A stretch of DNA of 64,000 nucleotides from an uncultured Halieaceae bacterium. GTDB taxonomy: Bacteria > Pseudomonadota > Gammaproteobacteria > Pseudomonadales > Halieaceae. Below the pieces are notes generated by a model, which saw only the letters and a program-made list of their open reading frames with translations, was not told where the DNA came from and ran no database searches. Shown in pieces: positions 17,449 through 26,504 of the stretch. The position numbers and the translations under genes are program-made. The DNA lies in NCBI GenBank assembly GCA_938074045.1, contig CALJGI010000025.1, forward strand, positions 62,001 through 126,000, written 5' to 3'. The first letter of the stretch is position 1. Every line of letters begins with the position of its first letter.

Positions 17449-20004
17449 TCAAAACTGATAGCGCACATCAAGTCCATAAAATTCGGGTTCCCGAGGGCTG
17501 CCATAGGTGGGTGAGCCGTCGAAATACTTGGTGCGAAGCGAGTTGCCCAAACCACCTGGATCGCCGGTTGGGTCTTCGGTCAGCAGGTTCTTTGCCCAAA
17601 GCGCTATTTCCCACTTGCCATCTGCTGACATGTACTTGGCACGAATACTCATCTGCTTGCGGTCCGGACTTGAGGGGCAGCTATTGACGGGCGGCTGAGC
17701 AAGGACTGGTCCGTTGCGTGACTGTTCCGAGACCTCCAAAACTCCAGTGTCAGGATCAGTGCTGAGACTGTAGAGGTATCCTTCGGGACTTTGGTAGCGA
17801 CAGCTGCTGCGGGAACCGCCTTCAGAAAAACTGTAGCTGGCGCTGAACTGTAGTTCAGCTCCATTGTCCAGGGGCAGGTCATAGTTCGCAAAGAGGTTAT
17901 AGTTGGACGGAGAATTGGAAAAATCATCTCCAGATCGATCACGGGTCTCACAGACTCCGTTCACAACTTCCTGTCGAGTGCTTTCCACATATTCAGCATT
18001 AACCTCACCTGTGCTGCCCCCCAGGGTCAGACCTTCTGTGGCCAAAAATGTGACGGCCAACTCGAAACCATCTCCTTCGACGTCGTCGCCAACGAAACCA
18101 TAGGTACCAACATTGGCTGTGGGTCGGCACTCTGCATCGATGAATATCTGCTTTTGAAGATTGTTATACTTAAAGTCGAAGAATGCCGCATTCAGGCGGA
18201 TCCGGTTATCGAAAAAAGAAGATTTTATGCCAAATTCCAGGTTTTCAACGTCTTCTGGTTCCAAGGGACCGGCATTGATGTCGGCACCTGCACTATCAAA
18301 GCCGCCGGATTTGTAGCCCGTTGCCCAGCTGCCGTACAGAAGAACATCTTCATTGAGGTGGTAATCGACGACGAAACGACCGGTGATTTCATCCCACTTT
18401 TCCGATTGATCAAACCAGCCGGGGTTGCCATCCTTGCCGATGGTCTCTTCGGCGAAGGCCAGGGGCAGACCAAATTCGTTGTAACTGATCAATCGCCCAA
18501 AATCCTTCTCATCTTGGGTCCAGCGCAGACCAGCTGTCACCGTCCATTGATCGTTTAGGTCATAAGACACATCGCCAAATACCGCATAGGACTGGTACTC
18601 GCCGTCCACTTCGAAAGAATCCAGCCACTCATCAACGTTTGCTATCAATCCGCGACCCGTTGTTCCCTCCGGGCGATCGACGTCGACAAACGGCGACAGA
18701 GCACTGTTCATCAGAAAATCCAGTCCAGCGCCACGATATAGCGTGGTAGAATCCAGTCCGCCCAGGTCCGCCAGAAACTGCGGCACTTCCACGCCGGGAA
18801 GGATGGCATCGTCATAAGGTAGAAAGAGGGCGAGATCCTCCAGTGCCGGTGCGACCTCCAGATCCCATATAAGTTTGTCGGCTGACTGCGGCGTGAAATA
18901 AACACCCCCTACCTGCTCGGCATTTTCCCAGAAATAGTTGGCTCCGACCACCCACTGCATGGCCGAAGCTCCCGAGGTTTGAAATCGCCATTCCTGGCTG
19001 AATGCCCGGTTGTCTTCGTAGTTGAGGTCATCGAAAAAATACAGTGGATTGGCACTGCCATCCTTGTCTCGTCGATTGAAGGATTCGAAGGTTCTGTATG
19101 AGGTGATCGAGGTGAAGCTTACATCACCCATGTCGTAGTTGACGTGTAGTGCAGTGCCAAAGAGATCACGCCACTCGCGGGTATCGCCGTCGTTCTCTAT
19201 TTCCTCAAAATCAGCCCCGTTATCCCGTGGCCCCAGTGTGGCGCTGGAATCAGCGCGGGATGTCTGATCAATTTCGTCATATTCGATTCGCCAGAGGATA
19301 TCCAGGTTGTCAGTGGGCAACCATCGCAAGGCTGCTACGACACCCCAGCTTTCCTCGTCGTTGCGATCATCGCCGGTGTCCTTGATGTAACCGTCCCGCT
19401 GATTGACCAACGCTGAACCGCGGAAATAAAGATTGTCAGTGAACGGCTTGTTGTAGACACCCTCCAGTTGCTGTTTGCCGTAGTTGCCAATCGTCAGCTT
19501 GGCCCAACCTTCGGTCTCATTCTCTGGCTTTCGGGTAATGTACTGCACGGCACCTGCTGCAGCGTTGCGCCCGAATAACGTGCCCTGCGGTCCGTTGAGA
19601 ATTTCCACGCGTTCCAGGTCATTGAAAGACAGTATTGCGGCCCCACTGCGAGCGATATAAACACCATCGATGTAAACACCGACGGCAGGATCTAGTCCTA
19701 CCCCGAAGTCCGAGGTTCCAATGCCGCGAATGTCGATACTGGGTTGGGTGACCTGTCCAGTTCCAATGCTGACATTAGGTGTGAAGGCAGCAACGTCGGC
19801 TATATCAGTAGCCACCATGTTATCGAGCATTTCCTCGGAGAAGGCGGCGACTGATATTGGCACATCCTGCAGGCTCTCATCGCGTTTCTGCGCAGTAACG
19901 ATCACTTCCTCGAGGGTGAGCTGGGCAAGCGCCGGCGTGGAACCGATAGCCAGTACCACCGTGGCGGGGATTGCCATTCTTGATATCGCGAGATGCTTTT
20001 TCAT
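17449..20004 (-). CDS. TonB-dependent receptor
   Basis: The 851-residue protein has a signal peptide (cleavage after ALA at about residue 27), a TonB box LEEVIVTAQ just behind it, a plug domain with the GPQGTLFGRNAAAGAVQYIT segment, and a 22-strand barrel ending in the outer-membrane sorting signal YQF. It belongs to the large group of marine-type receptors carrying complex organic substrates or siderophores; the ligand is not visible. About 220 bp of non-coding DNA separates it from the divergent HD-GYP gene. The following membrane ORF, lipocalin-like and MATE genes are on the same strand. Confidence 0.94.
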   Translation of the reverse strand: MKKHLAISRMAIPATVVLAIGSTPALAQLTLEEVIVTAQKRDESLQDVPISVAAFSEEMLDNMVATDIADVAAFTPNVSIGTGQVTQPSIDIRGIGTSDFGVGLDPAVGVYIDGVYIARSGAAILSFNDLERVEILNGPQGTLFGRNAAAGAVQYITRKPENETEGWAKLTIGNYGKQQLEGVYNKPFTDNLYFRGSALVNQRDGYIKDTGDDRNDEESWGVVAALRWLPTDNLDILWRIEYDEIDQTSRADSSATLGPRDNGADFEEIENDGDTREWRDLFGTALHVNYDMGDVSFTSITSYRTFESFNRRDKDGSANPLYFFDDLNYEDNRAFSQEWRFQTSGASAMQWVVGANYFWENAEQVGGVYFTPQSADKLIWDLEVAPALEDLALFLPYDDAILPGVEVPQFLADLGGLDSTTLYRGAGLDFLMNSALSPFVDVDRPEGTTGRGLIANVDEWLDSFEVDGEYQSYAVFGDVSYDLNDQWTVTAGLRWTQDEKDFGRLISYNEFGLPLAFAEETIGKDGNPGWFDQSEKWDEITGRFVVDYHLNEDVLLYGSWATGYKSGGFDSAGADINAGPLEPEDVENLEFGIKSSFFDNRIRLNAAFFDFKYNNLQKQIFIDAECRPTANVGTYGFVGDDVEGDGFELAVTFLATEGLTLGGSTGEVNAEYVESTRQEVVNGVCETRDRSGDDFSNSPSNYNLFANYDLPLDNGAELQFSASYSFSEGGSRSSCRYQSPEGYLYSLSTDPDTGVLEVSEQSRNGPVLAQPPVNSCPSSPDRKQMSIRAKYMSADGKWEIALWAKNLLTEDPTGDPGGLGNSLRTKYFDGSPTYGSPREPEFYGLDVRYQF

Positions 20005-20045
20005 CTGTCGCCTCTGAATTGGATCAGATCATAAATTGATGCGCT

Positions 20046-20051
20046 ATTATA
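20046..20051 (-). promoter_or_regulatory. Candidate -10 element (TATAAT) of the TonB receptor
   Basis: The minus strand carries a perfect TATAAT in GGTATAATAGCG, 42 bp before the TonB-dependent receptor start codon. I see no good -35 hexamer at the right distance, so this could need an activator or be chance in an AT-rich stretch. The rest of the 220-bp divergent region shows no other clear site. Confidence 0.35.
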
Positions 20052-20225
20052 CCTGCGACTCTTTAAATTACATGGTTTTTACACCCTCCACCCGCCCGGG
20101 GCCATGATTTGTACGATCGTGCCAAAAAGTTTTGGTCACGGCTGACCTGGCAGTCAGATACTGTCATGGCGTGAGAAGAACAGAAGTTAGTGGTAGGATG
20201 ATGTCGGCACCGTGAAGGAGAAAAA

Positions 20226-21980
20226 ATGTCCTCAGATCAGGCTTCATTTCAACGATTAATAGAAATCGGGATTGCTCTGTCAGCAGAGAAAGACACCAAT
20301 ACACTCATGGAGCGGATACTGTTGGAAGCGAAAGATCTTGGGCATGCTGATGGCGGAACTCTATACATCAGAACGGATGACAACAATCTGAAATTCGAGA
20401 TACTGCGCACAGATTCACTGGGGATCGCACAGGGTGGGACTACCGGCGAGGAAATAACGCTACCCCCGGTCTCCCTGGTAGCAGATGATGGCTCTCCAAA
20501 TGAAGCCAATATTGCCAGTTACGCGGCACTGACGGGTAATACCGTCAGCATCGATGATGCCTACAATTCTGATCAGTTTGATTTTACCGGGACCAAGGGG
20601 TTTGACCAGGCAACGGGCTATAGGTCCACCTCATTTCTCACGGTTCCCCTGAAGAACAACGTGGATGAAGTGATCGGGGTGCTGCAGTTGCTTAACTGCC
20701 AAGCGCCTGGCAGCGACGATCCGATACCTTTTTCAGACGACGTCGTGCCGCTTATCGAAGCATTGGCCTCGCAGGCGGCTGTTGCGCTGGACAATGCCAT
20801 TCTGCTGGAAGCACAAAAGAACTTGATGCAGTCCTTTATCGAGCTGATGGCGGGTGCGGTGGATGCTAAATCACCCTATACCGGGGGTCACTGCCAGCGT
20901 GTACCAGAATTGACGGAGATGCTCACCCGCGCCGTATGCGATGCTGAGCACGGACCCTATGCTGATTTCGACCTGACAGAAGAGGAGTGGTATGAACTGC
21001 ACATCGGGGCCTGGTTGCATGACTGCGGGAAGGTAACGACGCCCGAATATGTTGTGGATAAGGCCACCAAGCTCGAAACCATCACCGATCGTATCCATGA
21101 AGTGCGTACCCGTTTCGAGGTAGTAAAACGTGAAGCAACCATCGAAGCGCTGGAGCAGATCATCGCCGGTGGAGACGAGGCCACACTACGCGAGGAGCTG
21201 GCAGCCAGGTTGGCCGAGATCGATGATGATTATTCGTTTGTCGCCCAGTGCAATGTGGGCGGCGAATTCATGGCGGACGAGCTCATCGAACGGTTGCAAC
21301 AGATAGCCGGGACAACCTGGACGCGAACCCTGGACGATCGAATTGGTATAGCGCATGAAGAACTGAAGCGGCGGCAGTTGGAGCCAGCACGACCGCTTCC
21401 CTGCGAAGAGTTGTTGCTGGCAGATCGGCAGGATCACCTTCATGAACACGAGCGTGATATGTGTTCCTTAGATCCAGATAACCCTTATGGCTTTAAAATG
21501 GATGTACCAAAGTATCGGTTCAATAAAGGTGAGTTGTATAACCTCTCCATCCGCAAGGGCACTCTCACGGAAGAAGAAAGATTCAAGATCAATGATCATA
21601 TTATCCAGACCATAGTTATGTTGGAAAGCCTACCCTTTCCGCGGCATCTGGAGAGAGTTCCAGAAATTGCCGGAGGCCACCATGAATGTATGGACGGTAC
21701 CGGTTACCCGAAGCGGCTGATGGGACATGAGATGTCAGTGCCGGCCCGGGTTATGGCCATTGCCGATGTGTTCGAGGCACTGACTGCGGCGGATCGTCCC
21801 TATAAAGCGCCCAAGAAGCTGAGTGAAAGCATCCGCATCATGTCATTCATGGTGAAAGATGCACACCTGGATCCCGAGCTATTCAAGCTGTTCCTGCAAT
21901 CAGGAGTACATATGTCATATGCTGAAGCACATCTGATGCCTTCACAGATCGACGAAGTGGATATCAGCCAGTATCTTTAG
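20226..21980 (+). CDS. GAF and HD-GYP domain phosphodiesterase with a large insertion
   Basis: The 584-residue protein has an N-terminal GAF sensor domain (about residues 8-195), a short linker helix, and an HD-GYP domain. HDCGK is at 265-269, NDHI near 457 and HHECMDGTGYP at 485-495, followed by ADVFEALTAADRPYK. HD-GYP enzymes hydrolyse cyclic di-GMP. Normally the HDxGK and the next His motif are about 50 residues apart; here about 185 residues intervene, including a charged helical stretch (residues 290-410). The metal ligands are all present, so it is probably active. AAGGAG lies before the ATG. The gene is alone on its strand after a divergent promoter region. Confidence 0.9.
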   Translation: MSSDQASFQRLIEIGIALSAEKDTNTLMERILLEAKDLGHADGGTLYIRTDDNNLKFEILRTDSLGIAQGGTTGEEITLPPVSLVADDGSPNEANIASYAALTGNTVSIDDAYNSDQFDFTGTKGFDQATGYRSTSFLTVPLKNNVDEVIGVLQLLNCQAPGSDDPIPFSDDVVPLIEALASQAAVALDNAILLEAQKNLMQSFIELMAGAVDAKSPYTGGHCQRVPELTEMLTRAVCDAEHGPYADFDLTEEEWYELHIGAWLHDCGKVTTPEYVVDKATKLETITDRIHEVRTRFEVVKREATIEALEQIIAGGDEATLREELAARLAEIDDDYSFVAQCNVGGEFMADELIERLQQIAGTTWTRTLDDRIGIAHEELKRRQLEPARPLPCEELLLADRQDHLHEHERDMCSLDPDNPYGFKMDVPKYRFNKGELYNLSIRKGTLTEEERFKINDHIIQTIVMLESLPFPRHLERVPEIAGGHHECMDGTGYPKRLMGHEMSVPARVMAIADVFEALTAADRPYKAPKKLSESIRIMSFMVKDAHLDPELFKLFLQSGVHMSYAEAHLMPSQIDEVDISQYL

Positions 21981-22045
21981 CGGATTTTGATGGCTGTTTT
22001 CCAACGCTGGAATCCTGATATTTCAGGCGAGCAGGCAGATAACTG

Positions 22046-23050
22046 ATGACGGTAACTTCCACGCTGCGTATCAATATGACTGGTCAGGGGGAGGACTCCG
22101 CGATTGAGTCTCAGCGCTATCAACAGGCCATCAAAATGGCCGCCTTTGCCGACGGCAATGGTTTTGATGTGGTCGGGCTTGAGGAACACCACTGTGCAAA
22201 AAATGGGTGGTTGCCGGCGCCCTTGATCATGGCCGGTGCGGTGGTGGGTTGCACACAGCGCGTTGCCATCAATGTCACAGCTCTGCTGGTGACACTCTAT
22301 GATCCCGTGCGTCTCGCGGAGGATATTGCCGTCCTCGATCTTGTGAGCGGCGGTCGGTTCAATTTTATTGCTGGTCTAGGTTATCGCCCTATTGAGTACC
22401 ACGCCGTAGATAAAGGTTGGGATGACCGTGGTGCCCGGATGGATGCCACGCTGGATACGCTGTTGAAAGCCTGGAGTGGAGAACCCTTCGAATATAAAGG
22501 GGAGATCATTCAGGTGACGCCGGTACCGGTATCTCAGCCTCATCCGCCCATGTTTATTGGTGGCATGAGTAAGGTTGCTGCGCGCCGGGCGGCCAAGTTT
22601 GGTTTGCCGCTGTTTCCACCTATGAAAATGCCGGAACTTGAAGCTTTCTACCATGAAGAGTGCAGACGGCGTGGCACCAAGGGTTTTGTACTCGGTTTTG
22701 GCAGTGATTCGGATCAGGCCAACTCCATGATTTTCATTGATCCAGATCCGGAGGCAGCCTGGCAGGAACTGGCGCCGTATTTTCTGCATGAGTTACAGGA
22801 GTATGCCAGTTGGAAACTTGATGGTGTAAACCGTCCATTGGAGCAAGACGTATCAAGCATTGAGGATCTGCGGGAGCAAAAGCGTTTTGAGATAATGACT
22901 CCCGATGAGTGCCGCCAACGCTTCCGTGATAATCCCAATTACAGCTCGGTGCTGCATCCCCTCGCCGGCGGCGTGCCCGTTGAGCGCGCGTGGGACTGCC
23001 TGCGTTTGTATGTCGACGAGGTGCTGACACCACTGCGGCTTGATCAATGA
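22046..23050 (+). CDS. LLM class (luciferase-like) oxidoreductase
   Basis: The 334-residue protein is a luciferase-like TIM barrel. GFDVVGLEEHHCAKNGW (about residue 40) and the LAEDIAVLDLVSGGRFNFIAGLGYRPIEY segment are typical, and PPMFIGGMSKVAARRAAKFG marks the C-terminal part. Family members use FMNH2 or coenzyme F420. The GLEEHH motif is common in FMN-type members, but F420 genes lie at the end of this window, so the cofactor is open. The stop overlaps the start of the deacetylase-like gene by 4 bp (ATGA), so the two probably act together. Confidence 0.87.
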   Translation: MTVTSTLRINMTGQGEDSAIESQRYQQAIKMAAFADGNGFDVVGLEEHHCAKNGWLPAPLIMAGAVVGCTQRVAINVTALLVTLYDPVRLAEDIAVLDLVSGGRFNFIAGLGYRPIEYHAVDKGWDDRGARMDATLDTLLKAWSGEPFEYKGEIIQVTPVPVSQPHPPMFIGGMSKVAARRAAKFGLPLFPPMKMPELEAFYHEECRRRGTKGFVLGFGSDSDQANSMIFIDPDPEAAWQELAPYFLHELQEYASWKLDGVNRPLEQDVSSIEDLREQKRFEIMTPDECRQRFRDNPNYSSVLHPLAGGVPVERAWDCLRLYVDEVLTPLRLDQ

Positions 23051-23970
23051 AGTCTGCTTATCGGGGGAAGTTCTATATTGTTGTCAGTGTCGACTGGGAG
23101 GGTCGCAATATTGAGGCTGACGGCATTGAACATATGGTGGAGTTTCGAAAAAAGAATCCCCACATTCCATTACAACATTTTCTCAATGCTGCTTATTACA
23201 CTCGACCCGATAGCGACCCACAGGCGGTCACCCTTGAGACGCGACGCGTGGTACTGCCGGGCGATGTGGAGGGATTGCATATACACCCCTGGAGGCGCCT
23301 GGTTGAGGCATCGGGGGTGGCGGTGCGCAACGGCCCCAACATTCGCGGCCTGGAAGAGCCGCTGCGCGAGGTGGACGGCGACTGGGCTCACGAAGTGCCG
23401 TTGCATCACTACGCTACCAGTGAGATCGTTCGTCTCATCAACAGGAGTCGAGAGATTTTGTCGGCAGAGGGCTTTTGCCCTGCCACCGAGTTTCGCTCTG
23501 GTGCGTGGTTATCTGGAGTTTCCGTTACCCAGGCTCTGATAGAGACGGGGTTTGTGCTGGATTGCTCAGCCGCCAATAGACGTTTCCTTGCACCGCGCTG
23601 GGACAATTCTCCCTTGCTCGACATGTTGATGGAATTATGGCCGGAAGTGGGGGACACCACGCAGCCTTATGTACAAACTTTGGCTGATGGCAAGATCTGG
23701 CAGGCGCCGAATAATGCCTGCCTGGCCGACTATACTTCAGCGGAGCAGTTAGAAGAGGTGTTTGAAAGGAATTTAGGAGCCGCTGCTGCAAATAAGGCGC
23801 CCGCCTGGTTTATGTCTACCGGGTTTCATCAGGAAACGGCTGCCCTGTATTTGGATGGTCTTACCGACGGTCTTCAACGATGCCAGAAAATTGCCGACAA
23901 GAACGATATCGACTTGCTGTATGCTGCTTCTCCACAAAGCTACTTATCAATGCTTCAAGGCGCAGCCTGA
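23047..23970 (+). CDS. Polysaccharide deacetylase-like (NodB/CE4-type) protein
   Basis: The 307-residue product resembles CE4 carbohydrate-esterase folds. SVDWEGRN (Asp15) could give the first metal ligand, LHIHPWRR (about residue 78) the histidines, and FRSGAWL (about residue 147) the R-x-G-x-W motif 3. There is no signal peptide, so it may act in the cytoplasm on a small N-acyl sugar or related amide. It is translationally coupled to the luciferase-like gene. CE4 motif 1 is not classical, so a different hydrolase activity is possible. Confidence 0.6.
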   Translation: MKSAYRGKFYIVVSVDWEGRNIEADGIEHMVEFRKKNPHIPLQHFLNAAYYTRPDSDPQAVTLETRRVVLPGDVEGLHIHPWRRLVEASGVAVRNGPNIRGLEEPLREVDGDWAHEVPLHHYATSEIVRLINRSREILSAEGFCPATEFRSGAWLSGVSVTQALIETGFVLDCSAANRRFLAPRWDNSPLLDMLMELWPEVGDTTQPYVQTLADGKIWQAPNNACLADYTSAEQLEEVFERNLGAAAANKAPAWFMSTGFHQETAALYLDGLTDGLQRCQKIADKNDIDLLYAASPQSYLSMLQGAA

Positions 23971-24030
23971 GATATAAAGCGCAGGCCCATCCAAAAGTAA
24001 ACTTTGGTCGGACAGGTTTTTGGCGCGGTC

Positions 24031-25329
24031 TTACTTGCTCAGAGGGTGCAACTTAACCGGGAGCGCGATATACCCTTTTACGAAAGTAGATGCTACGCGG
24101 GTAGGCTGACCCACAACTTCGATTCTACCGTACCGATTCAATATTTCTTCCCAGAGGATGCGTAATTGCATTTCGGCTAGCCGATTGCCCATACAGCGAT
24201 GTATGCCAAATCCAAAGCTCAAATGTTTTCGCACATCAGGACGGTCAATGATGTACTGATCTGGATTCTCAAAGAAACGTTCGTCTCGATTTCCCGAGAC
24301 ATACCACATCACCACTTTTTCGCCGACCTTGATCTGCTTGCCACCCAATTCAGTGTCCTGCTTGGCCAGGCGTCGCATATGGGCAAGCGGTGTCTGCCAG
24401 CGGATAGTTTCAGATACCATGCTGGGTATCAGTGCGGGATCAGCAACCAGTTTGGCATACTGATCCGGATACTGGTGTAACGCGAGTACGCTGCCAGTCA
24501 TGGTGCTGCGTGTGGTGTCGTTACCGCCGACAATCAGCAGCATCAGATTGCCGAGATATTCGGCTCCGTCCATGTTTTTGGTGGCATCGCCGTGCACCAT
24601 CATGGAAATGAAGTCAGCTTTGGGGGGTAGCTTTGCTCTCTCGTTCCAAAGGTTTGTGAAATAGTCGAGGCATTCCATCAGTTCGGTGTGGCGCTGCTCT
24701 TCACTGTCCACAACACCTAGGCCGGGGACAGCGGTAGCCACATCAGACCAGCGCGTCAGCAATCTTCGCTCTTCGAATGGAAAGTCGAACAAAGTAGCGA
24801 GCATGCGGGTAGTCAGTTCGATAGATACGCGATCCACCCAGTCGATTTCCTGCCCGATTGGCAGGTCGTCCAGAACGCCCTGAGTGCGGGATCGAATTAA
24901 CGCTTCAAAATTACGTAGATTTTCTGCGCCGACCACCGGGTTTACAACGGAACGCTGTTCATCGTGCTTTGGTCGATCCATCGCGATGAACATGGGTAAT
25001 GCCTCTCCATTCGGTGGGTCGCCTATGTTGATGGAAGGTTCAGAGGAGTAGATATCATGACTGGTGTCCACCGTCATTATGTCAGCGTACCGCGTCACTG
25101 ACCAAAACGGGCCGAAGGGACTTTGTTCCACAAAGTGAACCGGTGACTCATCGCGAAGGCGCTTAAACCAGGGTTTGTGAGCATCTGCAGCAAAGAGATA
25201 GGGGTTGGCCGGGTTCAGGTTTTCCAGTGGTAGCTCATAGGGATTCTGGTTCACCTGTGCGGGGTCAAAGTTTTCATTTGTGTAGGAGTTGGTCATCAAA
25301 GCTTCGGCAATTCGAATAGGTGGCATCAT
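24031..25329 (-). CDS. Cytochrome P450, CYP153-like
   Basis: The 432-residue protein has the P450 landmarks: LLIVGGNDTTRSTMTGSV in helix I, ETIRW (ExxR) in helix K and the haem-binding loop LSFGFGIHRCMGNRL with Cys379 as the iron ligand. The helix I motif GGNDTTR, the TPLAHMRRLA stretch and VVMWYVSGNRDERFF resemble soluble CYP153 alkane and terpenoid hydroxylases, which add oxygen to terminal carbons. It needs a ferredoxin and reductase, neither of which is next to it. The ATG at 25329 has AGG before it; an internal ATG at 25296 is the alternative start. It diverges from the cation antiporter. Confidence 0.92.
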   Translation of the reverse strand: MMPPIRIAEALMTNSYTNENFDPAQVNQNPYELPLENLNPANPYLFAADAHKPWFKRLRDESPVHFVEQSPFGPFWSVTRYADIMTVDTSHDIYSSEPSINIGDPPNGEALPMFIAMDRPKHDEQRSVVNPVVGAENLRNFEALIRSRTQGVLDDLPIGQEIDWVDRVSIELTTRMLATLFDFPFEERRLLTRWSDVATAVPGLGVVDSEEQRHTELMECLDYFTNLWNERAKLPPKADFISMMVHGDATKNMDGAEYLGNLMLLIVGGNDTTRSTMTGSVLALHQYPDQYAKLVADPALIPSMVSETIRWQTPLAHMRRLAKQDTELGGKQIKVGEKVVMWYVSGNRDERFFENPDQYIIDRPDVRKHLSFGFGIHRCMGNRLAEMQLRILWEEILNRYGRIEVVGQPTRVASTFVKGYIALPVKLHPLSK

Positions 25330-25504
25330 TGTACCTAAATGCGGCCAATTGACGAGTGCCTATCACCTATGGATATCAACTGACGGTGTGTCCCCAGGAC
25401 AAGGTTAATCTGCGGATTCTCTATGCCGTTGAATAATACAAGCCCACCTACAATTCTTGAGTTACCATGTCACTGTTGATCCATCGTTGAGAAGAGTTCG
25501 GCCT

Positions 25505-26494
25505 GTGGTCCTGGAGTTGTTGTATATCTTTGTAGTGATCTGTATCGCTACGCTAATGGTCTGGAAAGCCTGTGATCAGCTTGAGGACGCCTGTCACAAC
25601 CTGGCGTTGTGCTATGGCATGCCTGATGCTGTAAAGGGCTCGACTGTGATGGCTATCAGCTCCAGTTTTCCCGAATTGGCAACCATTGTTCTGGCGACGG
25701 GCTTGCACGGGGATTTTGAGTTGGGACTCGCCACCATTATTGGTTCAGCGGTATTCAACATTCTGGTTATTCCTGGTGCCTCGGTCTTCTTCCGCGAAAC
25801 CGCACTAGAGGCTGATCGAAATGTTATTTTTCGAGAGGCACAGTTCTATCTGATCAGCGTACTGGTGGTGATGGTAACGTTATCCTTTGCCGTTATTTAC
25901 CACCCCACGCCGGATCGAGATACAGAGGGGAGCCTGACCAATACCCTGGTGCTCCTGCCGCTGGCTTTTTATGTTTTGTACATGTTCATCCAATACCATG
26001 AGGTGCTGGATCACGAGCCGGAAGTACATGAGTGCAACGTGGTTTCAAGTTGGATTCGCCTGATTATTTCGATGGCTGTCGTGGCTCTGGGTGTTGAGTT
26101 GCTGATTCGCATGGTTATCAACCTGGGGGAAATGTTTGATACGCCCAGCTATTTCTGGGGGGCTACCATACTTGCGGCAGCAACGAGTATTCCGGATTTA
26201 TTCGTCAGCATCAAAGCGGCACAGCGCAAGTTGTCTACTGCCAGTCTGACCAATGCCTTTGGCAGCAATACCTTCGATTTGCTCGTAGTATTGCCAGCAG
26301 GCGTGCTGGTGGTAGGCGTGGTCAGTTTTGACTATCACCGCATTATTCCTATGCTGTTGTTTCTTGTCGCCGCCACTGTTGCGGTGCTGACCCTCGCGCG
26401 ACGTGGATTCGAATTGACCAAGGACAACGGAAAAATCCTGCTCTGGTTGTACGTCGCCTTTCTGGCGTGGATGGGTTGGGAAAACCTGCTATAG
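25505..26494 (+). CDS. Sodium/calcium exchanger (CaCA) family membrane protein
   Basis: The product has about ten hydrophobic segments and the two alpha-repeats of the CaCA family: GSTVMAISSSFPELATIVLA and, near the C-terminus, GATILAAATSIPDLFVSIKAA followed by NAFGSNTFDLLVVLP. It would exchange Ca2+ (or another cation) for Na+ or H+ across the inner membrane. The frame is open from a TTG at 25457; I prefer the GTG at 25505, preceded by GAAGAG, because it gives a short N-terminus before the first segment. The CoA-transferase gene follows after only 10 bp. Ion specificity is not visible. Confidence 0.85.
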   Translation: MVLELLYIFVVICIATLMVWKACDQLEDACHNLALCYGMPDAVKGSTVMAISSSFPELATIVLATGLHGDFELGLATIIGSAVFNILVIPGASVFFRETALEADRNVIFREAQFYLISVLVVMVTLSFAVIYHPTPDRDTEGSLTNTLVLLPLAFYVLYMFIQYHEVLDHEPEVHECNVVSSWIRLIISMAVVALGVELLIRMVINLGEMFDTPSYFWGATILAAATSIPDLFVSIKAAQRKLSTASLTNAFGSNTFDLLVVLPAGVLVVGVVSFDYHRIIPMLLFLVAATVAVLTLARRGFELTKDNGKILLWLYVAFLAWMGWENLL

Positions 26495-26504
26495 GAATGT
26501 GAAG

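Noticed and set aside
17111..17687. Two plus-strand ORFs between the lipocalin-like gene and the TonB receptor
   Set aside because: They run antisense to the 33-residue ORF and the receptor, lack ribosome-binding sites and have no recognisable motif.
22376..23033. Minus-strand ORFs opposite the luciferase-like gene
   Set aside because: They are fully contained antisense frames of a well-supported gene, with no start signal.
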